64,000 nucleotides of DNA from Butyrivibrio sp. (GTDB taxonomy: Bacteria > Bacillota > Clostridia > Lachnospirales > Lachnospiraceae), in the NCBI GenBank assembly GCA_017446685.1, contig JAFSQI010000083.1, positions 1-64,000 of the forward strand, given 5' to 3'. This document shows positions 57,953-64,000 of the stretch, in pieces. The translations under genes and the position numbers were made by a program. The notes beneath the pieces are model-generated. The model made no database searches. It saw nothing but the letters and a program-made list of their open reading frames with translations, and had not been told where the DNA came from. Numbering within the stretch: the stretch's first letter is position 1; the number at the start of each line of letters is the position of its first letter.

Positions 57953-60295
57953 TTAAAACATTAAACCTATTATTCTTACACAAAAAGCTGCTATCCAAGC
58001 GACAACACACTGCCATATCACTACACCTACAGCCCATTTGCGTCCCATCTCCCTGCCAATAGATGCAACTGCAGCAACACAAGGTGTATATAACAAAGAA
58101 AAAACAATTAAGCAAAAAGCTGAAAGAGGTGAAATAGCTACCCCTACACCGCCTTCCTGAGCAAACAAAACTTCCAGAACGGAAACCACACTTTCTTTTG
58201 CCATAAATCCTGAGATAAGCGATGTACAAATTCTCCAGTCTCCAAGTCCAAGCGGTTTAAACAAAGGCACAAAGATTCCGGCTATAGCAGCAAGAATACT
58301 ATTCTTCGGATCAGAAACCAGATTAAAATAAAAGTCAAAGCTCTGTAAAAACCATACAACAATTGTTGCCACCATAATGACTGAAAAAGCCTTCTTCATG
58401 AAATCCTTGGATTTTTCAATCGCAAGCTGCATTACACTTCTAAAGCTTGGCATACGATAATTGGGAAGTTCCATTACAAAAGGAACTGCTTCGCCCTTGA
58501 ACAAGGTCTTTTTGTAAATAAGTGCAATCAAAATTCCAAGAATAATGCCAATAAAATAAAGAGAAGTTATTACTACCCAGCCGTTATTTGGGAAAAATAC
58601 CGATACAAAAAAGGCGTAAATCGGAAGTTTGGCAGTACAACTCATAAAAGGTGTCAAAAGAATGGTCATACGCCTGTCTCTTTCACTTGGAAGTGTTCTT
58701 GTTGACATAACCGCCGGAACAGTACATCCAAAGCCAATCAAAAGCGGTACAATACTTCTTCCCGACAATCCTATTTTTCTAAGGAGCTTATCCATAAAAA
58801 ATGCAACTCTGGCAATATATCCACTGTCCTCAAGTAAAGACAGGAACAAGAACATCGTAACGATTATAGGCAAAAAGCTCAACACGCTTCCTACGCCCTC
58901 AAATATACCATCTATAATCAGGTCATGAATCGCGACATTAACGCCAGCTTCAACAAGGAACGAATCAACCATGGACGTTATTTCACCTATGGCAAGTTCC
59001 AAAATATTTTGTAAAAAAGCACCTATAACATTAAAAGTAAGGAAAAACACCAGTGCCATTACGATAATAAATACAGGTATAGCAGTAAATTTTCCTGTAA
59101 GAATATTATCAATTTTACGGCTTCTGATATGTTCTATACTCTCATGCGGTTTTACAACACATTCCGAACACACCTTGTTTATAAATGAAAAACGCATATC
59201 TGCAATTGCAGCAGCTCTGTCAAGTCCACGCTCAATTTCCATCTGTCTTGTTATATGTTCAAGCGTATCCTTTTCATTATTATCAAGATGAAGTTTTTCA
59301 ATAATCAGTTCATCACCTTCTATAGCTTTACCAGCAGCAAATCTAAGAGGTAATTCTGCCTCTTGTACATGATCTTGAATTAGATGCATTACAGCATGGA
59401 AACATCTATGAACCGCACCACCATTGTCATTTTCATCACAAAAATCCTGTCTTCCGGGTTTTTCCTGATAATGTGCAATGTGCATTGCATGTCTGACAAG
59501 CTCATCAATGCCTTCATTTTTGGCGGCAGAAATAGGAACCACAGGAACTCCAAGCATACTTTCCATGCGATTTATGTCCACCGTTCCACCGTTTCCTCTA
59601 AGCTCATCCATCATGTTAAGAGCAATTACCATAGGAATATCCATCTCAAGAAGTTGCATGGTCAAATATAAATTTCTCTCGATGTTTGTAGCGTCAACAA
59701 TGTTAATTATTGCCTCAGGTTCTTCAGTCAAAACAAAGTCTCTGCTGACCAGTTCCTCATTAGAATACGGAGACATTGAATAGATGCCGGGAAGATCTGT
59801 TATAACCGTATTCTTATGACCTCTTATAACACCATCCTTCTTGTCAACTGTAACACCCGGAAAATTACCAACATGCTGATTAGAACCAGTGAGCTGGTTA
59901 AATAAAGTAGTTTTTCCGCAGTTCTGATTTCCAACTAGGGCAAAAGATAAAATAGCATCATCGTCAAGTGGATTTCCGCTTCCTTTCGGATGATACTTTC
60001 CTTCCTCACCGAGTCCTGGATGTTCTATTTCTTTCACTTTATTCTTCTTATTATTTTGGGCAGAAGAATTTTCTATGCCTGTTGCCTCAATTTGTGAAGC
60101 CTCGGCAAGTCTTAATGTAAGCTCATACCCATGAATTCTAAATTCCATTGGATCCCCAAGAGGGGCAAGCTTCACAAGAGTAATTTCAGCACCGGGAATA
60201 ACTCCCATATCAAGAAAATGCTGCCTTAGCGCTCCTGTACCTCCAACAACTTCAATCAGGGCACTTTCTCCCACTTCCATATCTTTTAATGTCAT
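57953..60295 (-). CDS. feoB: FeoA-FeoB fusion ferrous iron transporter
   Basis: A 780-residue protein. Residues 1-72 are an FeoA SH3-like domain (MTLKDMEVGESALIEVVGG, GYELTLRLAEA), followed by a charged linker. The FeoB G domain has P-loop VGNQNCGKTT (122-130), DLPGIYSMSPYS and ALNMMDE. The gated membrane domain carries the conserved LLIGFGCTVPAVMSTRT and FMSCTAKLPIYAF (cysteines of the pore). It imports Fe2+ across the membrane. The start is set at 60295 because AAGGA lies five bases before it; an in-frame ATG at 60325 has only a weak site. A Fur-box-like sequence lies about 135-150 bases upstream. Confidence 0.95.
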   Translation of the reverse strand: MTLKDMEVGESALIEVVGGTGALRQHFLDMGVIPGAEITLVKLAPLGDPMEFRIHGYELTLRLAEASQIEATGIENSSAQNNKKNKVKEIEHPGLGEEGKYHPKGSGNPLDDDAILSFALVGNQNCGKTTLFNQLTGSNQHVGNFPGVTVDKKDGVIRGHKNTVITDLPGIYSMSPYSNEELVSRDFVLTEEPEAIINIVDATNIERNLYLTMQLLEMDIPMVIALNMMDELRGNGGTVDINRMESMLGVPVVPISAAKNEGIDELVRHAMHIAHYQEKPGRQDFCDENDNGGAVHRCFHAVMHLIQDHVQEAELPLRFAAGKAIEGDELIIEKLHLDNNEKDTLEHITRQMEIERGLDRAAAIADMRFSFINKVCSECVVKPHESIEHIRSRKIDNILTGKFTAIPVFIIVMALVFFLTFNVIGAFLQNILELAIGEITSMVDSFLVEAGVNVAIHDLIIDGIFEGVGSVLSFLPIIVTMFLFLSLLEDSGYIARVAFFMDKLLRKIGLSGRSIVPLLIGFGCTVPAVMSTRTLPSERDRRMTILLTPFMSCTAKLPIYAFFVSVFFPNNGWVVITSLYFIGIILGILIALIYKKTLFKGEAVPFVMELPNYRMPSFRSVMQLAIEKSKDFMKKAFSVIMVATIVVWFLQSFDFYFNLVSDPKNSILAAIAGIFVPLFKPLGLGDWRICTSLISGFMAKESVVSVLEVLFAQEGGVGVAISPLSAFCLIVFSLLYTPCVAAVASIGREMGRKWAVGVVIWQCVVAWIAAFCVRIIGLMF

Positions 60296-60427
60296 AATCT
60301 TCCTTACGCCGGTGTACTGTCTCATTCTTAATAAATTACTTGTATGAATTTATTAAAAGATGATCGAGACTTACTACCAATCCTTTATCTTTTATCTTAT
60401 TCTTAACATATTCTATCTTATTTGCAG

Positions 60428-60446
60428 CCAAATGAAAATAATTATC
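60428..60446. promoter_or_regulatory. Fur-box-like site upstream of feoB
   Basis: On the minus strand GATAATTATTTTCATTTGG matches 13 of 19 positions of the Fur consensus. It overlaps a possible TTTTCA -35 with a TAGAAT -10 downstream. Iron repression is therefore plausible. Confidence 0.45.
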
Positions 60447-60477
60447 AATAAATACAGATTTTTTTAGCTACGATTCA

Positions 60478-60508
60478 ATAAAAAAGCATCCACTTATGAA
60501 TGGATGCT
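60478..60508 (-). terminator. Second of two tandem terminators after mscL
   Basis: AGCATCCA arms (60485-60508) followed by TTTTTTATT on the minus strand, between mscL and the feoB promoter region. Confidence 0.75.
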
Positions 60509-60534
60509 CAGGTATTATATGTGATTTAAGCGCT

Positions 60535-60587
60535 AAAAATGCTGACAGGATTGCTTCGCGCCCTGCACTTTAACAATCCTGTCAGCA
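60535..60587 (-). terminator. First of two tandem terminators after mscL
   Basis: A perfect 14-base stem TGCTGACAGGATTG (60540-60553 with 60574-60587) followed by TTTTTAG on the minus strand. The 20-base loop is GC-rich. Confidence 0.8.
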
Positions 60588-60613
60588 TAAATAATATTAT
60601 GTTAATTTCAAAA

Positions 60614-61096
60614 TCAAAGATCCGAAGTACAGCATGGGCACTTTGTAGCTTCAATATTGATTTCACTCTTACATTTAGGGCAAATCTTAGTTGTTGCTGG
60701 AGCTTCAGCTTCATCCTTAGCAAACCTCTTGGCAACACTGTTCATAAACTTAACAAGACAGAATATTACAAGTGCCATAAGAAGGAAATTAATTACTACA
60801 GTAATAAATGTACCGTAATTAAGTGTTGCTGCTCCTGCCTCTTTTGCAGCATCTAAGGTTGCATAGCTGCCGCCGTCAAGAACTATAAATTTATTATTGA
60901 AATCAATACCACCAGTGAGAATACTAATTACAGGCATAATAATGTCATCTACCAAAGAAGAAATAATCTTCTGGAATGCACCACCGATGATAACACCGAC
61001 AGCCATATCCATAACATTGCCGCGCATAATAAACTCACGAAATTCACCTGCAAAGCCCTTTCCTTTGCTTGCAACATTTTTCATTTTTTCTGTCAT
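60614..61096 (-). CDS. mscL: Large-conductance mechanosensitive channel MscL with C-terminal zinc ribbon
   Basis: A 160-residue channel that opens under membrane tension to release solutes on hypo-osmotic shock. The MscL core is clear: EFREFIMRGNVMDMAVGVIIGGAF (first helix and amphipathic N-terminus), then a periplasmic loop, the second helix VVINFLLMALVIFCLVKFMN, and a basic cytoplasmic bundle. The last 25 residues add CPKC...CPCC, a four-cysteine zinc-ribbon-like module absent from the E. coli protein. The start is set at 61096 (MTEKMKN) after GGGAG; longer frames extend into the leader. Confidence 0.93.
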   Translation of the reverse strand: MTEKMKNVASKGKGFAGEFREFIMRGNVMDMAVGVIIGGAFQKIISSLVDDIIMPVISILTGGIDFNNKFIVLDGGSYATLDAAKEAGAATLNYGTFITVVINFLLMALVIFCLVKFMNSVAKRFAKDEAEAPATTKICPKCKSEINIEATKCPCCTSDL

Positions 61097-61209
61097 CTCT
61101 TTTTCTCCCTGTTTTCCCCAAATACTTTTGTCCAACCTTTCATGAGTAAATAGATATAACAAGATTGAACTGTTACCAAAAATAAAATGCAAATGAAATA
61201 ATATTTCTC

Positions 61210-61238
61210 TTGAAATTATAACACATATTGTATAAAAT
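61210..61238 (+). promoter_or_regulatory. tRNA-Gly promoter
   Basis: TTGAAA (61210-61215) and TAAAAT (61233-61238) with 17-base spacing, ending 13 bases before the mature tRNA. Confidence 0.65.
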
Positions 61239-61251
61239 AAAATAGTCGTTT

Positions 61252-61322
61252 GCAGGATTAGTACATCGGTAGTATATCAGCTTCCCAAGCTGAGGAGGCG
61301 GGTTCGATTCCCGTATCCTGCT
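61252..61322 (+). tRNA. tRNA-Gly (anticodon CCC)
   Basis: A 71-base cloverleaf. Acceptor GCAGGAT pairs with ATCCTGC, the D stem is GTAC/GTAT, and the anticodon stem TCAGC/GCTGA has loop TTCCCAA and anticodon CCC. A four-base variable loop and T stem GCGGG/CCCGT around TTCGATT complete it. The discriminator base is T. CCA is not encoded and must be added. It reads GGG glycine codons. Single gene with its own promoter and terminator. Confidence 0.95.
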
Positions 61323-61333
61323 TATATTATAAG

Positions 61334-61367
61334 AGCAGTTATTCCTTTTGGAGTGATTGCTTTTTTT
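61334..61367 (+). terminator. tRNA-Gly terminator
   Basis: A 12-pair stem with three G-T pairs (AGCAGTTATTCC with GGAGTGATTGCT) followed by TTTTTTT, 12 bases after the tRNA. Confidence 0.85.
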
Positions 61368-61372
61368 ATTAT

Positions 61373-61410
61373 AAAAAACCGCCGATCATATTTTTTCATG
61401 ACCGGCGGTT
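61373..61410 (-). terminator. Terminator of the large solute-binding lipoprotein gene
   Basis: AACCGCCG and CGGCGGTT arms (61377-61410) followed by TTTTTT on the minus strand. It is convergent with the tRNA terminator. Confidence 0.88.
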
Positions 61411-61417
61411 AATTTAT

Positions 61418-63928
61418 TTAACTGTTTTCATTTACATAAATTGATAATCTACTCTGAATAATATCTGCAACTTCTTTTGCAGTCTTCTGACCGCTGAAAT
61501 ATGCTGATGCTTCTTCAAATATGATATTATTCACGTTTTCATTGTAACTATTTACCAATTTAAGAGATTTAATGAAGTTTGTAACAAACAAAACTTCCTC
61601 AGATGAAAGAGGGTCAACCTTTACTTCTACACCATCGATATAATAAGTCTGGTCATACTCTACTTTCTTGTCACCATCCATATAAAATGGCTTATGAGTT
61701 GCTGCTTCAGCTTTCTTGTCAAAGCTTGACTTTCTCACAGGGAAACCATAATCAATATTGTCCTGATAATCCTCTGAATAAAAACTCTTCAAAAATTCCC
61801 AGGCTACATCCTTATATTTACTGGAAGCACTGATAGCCATTCTCTTTGTTGGATAAATGATAGAATTATTTATTCCCATATCATTAGGGAAACCAACAAA
61901 GGAAATATCATCCCCAAATCTTGCTCTCTTTAAGAATGTATAATCAGTAAAATCTGAAAGCGAGTATAAAGAGAATAGCGCATCATCAGTCATATACAAA
62001 GAATCCTTGTAATTATCCCATACTCCGTCCTGATATTCAGAAGGCAATGTATTGGCAAATTCCAAAAACTCTATGAAAGAATCGCTGTTAAAATTACAAG
62101 ACTTGCTGCTCCAGTCAATGTATGTATTTCCGGAATATCTAAGTCCTGATTCAACAAAATCATTCCTCGCAATGATGCCAAAGCTGCTATCGGGTTTGAC
62201 TCCCATTTTATTTATCAGGTCAGTGCAGTCTTTAAATGTAAGAGTATCTTTTCCATCAGTAAACTTTGTCTTAACAACCATTGTTGAAACATAGAAGCTC
62301 GGAACAAGCTGATAAAGCTTATCACCTGTTTTGAAAGCATCCATTATATTTGTAATAAATTCAGTCTGTGAAAAATCCGAATCATTGCTAATATATGTAG
62401 TAAGATCAGCAAATAGTCCCTTGTTAATGTAACTATCAACCGGCATTGAATCATTTAAAAGGATAATATCAGGAACATTTCCGGAAATAATATCCATATT
62501 CATCTGCTCAATTCCGCCATTTTCTTTTTCGTCAGAATCGTATGTTGAATAATCTACAAATTTAAATTTATAATCATTGCTCTGCTTGTTATACGCAAAA
62601 GCCTGTTTTCTTACATCATAATCAATATAATAACCGCCGATTGTAATAACCTGCTTATCCTTTACATCTTCGGGTGCTACTTTTGTAAGACGTGCAAGAT
62701 AATAGTTGTACTCAGAATCAGGGAATATGCCGACAAATTCTACATCACTAATAGCAGCAACCTGATTTGTTGATGAATTAAGTTCAAGATCAGAATCAAC
62801 ATAATCCATAATCTTTGTCATACTGTCAGAAGCAAGATCGTATCCATAAAATCCTGCGCCATCACTTATGTAAAGATCATAACCATTTCCACCAAAGAAA
62901 GAATAATCGGTATATCCCGTAAGGGCTGTAGAAGGCTCTCCTATAGTTCCGTTTGTAATATCAAATGAACATAGTTCTATTCCTTTATCTCCATATGAAG
63001 AAACAAAATACTTATTGTCAAAGCCTTTATAAATCTGGTAATAACGATACTCTCCATTTGCAGAAATGTCATACAAAGTCTTGAAATCAGAGCCGTCGTA
63101 CTTTACAATACCTTCTTCAAGACTAATGATAACTTCACCTTCATCAGTGACAACCATTCCATTTACTGAAGTGTAGTTATCATCTCCTGCAAACTTCTCT
63201 TTTAAATCGACTCTGTCAAGTTCGTTGCCTTCCGGATCAAATTTAATAAGATAAATTTCTTCTTCACTTCCATCCATTACGTCCTCAGAATCATCCACAA
63301 CTTCTTCATCAGAAGCTTCTTCACTACTTTCATCTGAAGCACTTTCATCCGGATTTTCTTTTTTATCATCAGTATGCGCTGTATCTTTTTCTTCTATAGC
63401 TTCCTCTGAACTTTCCAAAGCTGAACTATCTTCATCATCTCCTGCGGTTCCCATAGCTTTGTCGTCATCTATAGGCTCAGGCACACCACCTTCATCATAA
63501 AGATGCATTTCACCATCTTCATCTTCAAAATCACAATTATATATATAGCTAATGGCATAAATATTCTCATCTTTGTCCACTACCAGATACTGATAATTTT
63601 CATTATCTGAAAGCGGTAACTGAACATTTTTTACATTTGAACCGTCAGAATTAAAGGAATAAAGATTTATTTTTCCTCCATCACCATACGTAGAAGCATA
63701 AACTCTGTCACCAGTTATCGACAATCTGCTAAAATCAATTTTCTGTCCATCCGCTATATCCAGAAGTTCTGTGGCAAAAACATAGTCCTTTGTACTGGAA
63801 ACAGCCTGATCAACAATACTGTCGCCAGAACCAGTCTGTTTACCACAGCCTGTGAATAGCATGGTCACAGTACTGCCTGCAAGGATAAGCCCTGTAAAAC
63901 GTTTAAATAATCCTCTTCTCATTTTCAT
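61418..63928 (-). CDS. Large lipoprotein: N-terminal propeller-like region, acidic linker, C-terminal ABC solute-binding domain
   Basis: An 836-residue lipoprotein with lipobox LFTGC (Cys28). Residues about 45-440 contain repeated short beta-strand blocks (YASTYGDGGKINLYSFNSDG, YVSSYGDKGIELCSFDITNG-type) that suggest a beta-propeller. They are interrupted at about 145-225 by a Ser/Glu/Asp-rich disordered stretch. From about 450 a type-1 extracellular solute-binding fold follows (IISGNVPDIILLND, WEFLKSFYSEDYQ). It is at least 250 residues longer than the other binding proteins here. The substrate is unknown. A separate short frame from another gene ends 30 bases upstream, possibly from the same operon. 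Confidence 0.85.
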   Translation of the reverse strand: MKMRRGLFKRFTGLILAGSTVTMLFTGCGKQTGSGDSIVDQAVSSTKDYVFATELLDIADGQKIDFSRLSITGDRVYASTYGDGGKINLYSFNSDGSNVKNVQLPLSDNENYQYLVVDKDENIYAISYIYNCDFEDEDGEMHLYDEGGVPEPIDDDKAMGTAGDDEDSSALESSEEAIEEKDTAHTDDKKENPDESASDESSEEASDEEVVDDSEDVMDGSEEEIYLIKFDPEGNELDRVDLKEKFAGDDNYTSVNGMVVTDEGEVIISLEEGIVKYDGSDFKTLYDISANGEYRYYQIYKGFDNKYFVSSYGDKGIELCSFDITNGTIGEPSTALTGYTDYSFFGGNGYDLYISDGAGFYGYDLASDSMTKIMDYVDSDLELNSSTNQVAAISDVEFVGIFPDSEYNYYLARLTKVAPEDVKDKQVITIGGYYIDYDVRKQAFAYNKQSNDYKFKFVDYSTYDSDEKENGGIEQMNMDIISGNVPDIILLNDSMPVDSYINKGLFADLTTYISNDSDFSQTEFITNIMDAFKTGDKLYQLVPSFYVSTMVVKTKFTDGKDTLTFKDCTDLINKMGVKPDSSFGIIARNDFVESGLRYSGNTYIDWSSKSCNFNSDSFIEFLEFANTLPSEYQDGVWDNYKDSLYMTDDALFSLYSLSDFTDYTFLKRARFGDDISFVGFPNDMGINNSIIYPTKRMAISASSKYKDVAWEFLKSFYSEDYQDNIDYGFPVRKSSFDKKAEAATHKPFYMDGDKKVEYDQTYYIDGVEVKVDPLSSEEVLFVTNFIKSLKLVNSYNENVNNIIFEEASAYFSGQKTAKEVADIIQSRLSIYVNENS

Positions 63929-63958
63929 AATCTCCTCTCACAATAAAATTCTTTACAC

Positions 63959-64000
63959 TCATTTTCCACTAAGCTTTTTACGAGCTTCATAATCATACTT
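63959..64000 (-). CDS. C-terminal end of a gene continuing beyond the right edge
   Basis: The minus strand is open from the right edge to a TGA at 63959-63961 and encodes YDYEARKKLSGK preceded by Lys. It lies 30 bases upstream of the large lipoprotein, which is operon-like spacing, and the lipoprotein has its own GAGGAG Shine-Dalgarno between them. Too little is visible to name it. Confidence 0.5.
   Translation of the reverse strand, partial: KYDYEARKKLSGK

Overview
The window is a low-GC Firmicutes chromosome segment, most likely from a plant-polysaccharide-degrading member of the Lachnospiraceae (Butyrivibrio, Pseudobutyrivibrio or Roseburia type). That placement is an inference. It rests on AT-rich codon use, the gene order rpmF-plsX-acpP-rnc-smc-ftsY / ylxM-ffh-rpsP-khpA-trmD-rimM / rplS-lepB-rbgA-rnhB, LplABC-type sugar ABC cassettes, and intracellular GH43, GH8 and GH32 enzymes. 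I see no insertion sequence, prophage, CRISPR array or rRNA. There is one tRNA gene, tRNA-Gly(CCC).

Region 1 (0-27 kb) is almost entirely on the minus strand and is housekeeping. It holds fatty-acid and phospholipid precursor genes (plsX, acpP), L32, RNase III, SMC, and the SRP pathway (ftsY, ylxM-ffh). It also holds S16, KhpA, TrmD, RimM, L19, two signal peptidases flanking the ribosome-assembly GTPase RbgA, RNase HII and a YlqG/YlqH pair. Two cassettes interrupt this core. One is a nucleoside uptake and salvage operon (udp, BMP lipoprotein, ABC ATPase, two permeases, cdd) between rimM and rplS. The other is a tightly packed ilvA - YitT - GH25 - AraC operon between ftsY and ylxM. trmD precedes rimM, the reverse of the usual order.

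Region 2 (27-33 kb) carries an AraC regulator, ackA with a catabolite-response (cre) site, tmcAL (an acetate-using tRNA-modification enzyme) and a 703-residue protein of unknown function whose N-terminus resembles a cyclic-nucleotide-binding fold.

Region 3 (33-47 kb) looks like a pectin/hemicellulose and uronate locus. It contains a sugar isomerase-like TIM barrel, an ankyrin-GH43 fusion, a second GH43, a rhamnogalacturonan-acetylesterase-like SGNH hydrolase, an ABC sugar importer, uxaA, and divergent uxaC with a LacI regulator. Near-identical CG-centred palindromes lie at the importer, uxaA and uxaC promoters.

Region 4 (47-55 kb) is a sucrose/fructan module: two permeases, a binding lipoprotein and GH32, followed by mnmA and a ROK fructokinase under a separate promoter. 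A divergent LacI regulator lacks the usual hinge motif, and the shared 350-bp promoter region holds about five AT-rich operator-like repeats.

Region 5 (55-64 kb) holds a cation antiporter behind a yybP-ykoY type (Mn2+) riboswitch, a GH8 exo-oligoxylanase whose Shine-Dalgarno lies in a hairpin, a FeoA-FeoB fusion with a Fur-box-like site, MscL with a C-terminal zinc ribbon, tRNA-Gly, and a very large acidic solute-binding lipoprotein.

Promoters and terminators are unusually readable here. Many genes have near-consensus -35/-10 elements with 17-bp spacing. In three transport operons a strong hairpin terminator lies directly downstream of the binding-protein gene, inside the operon.
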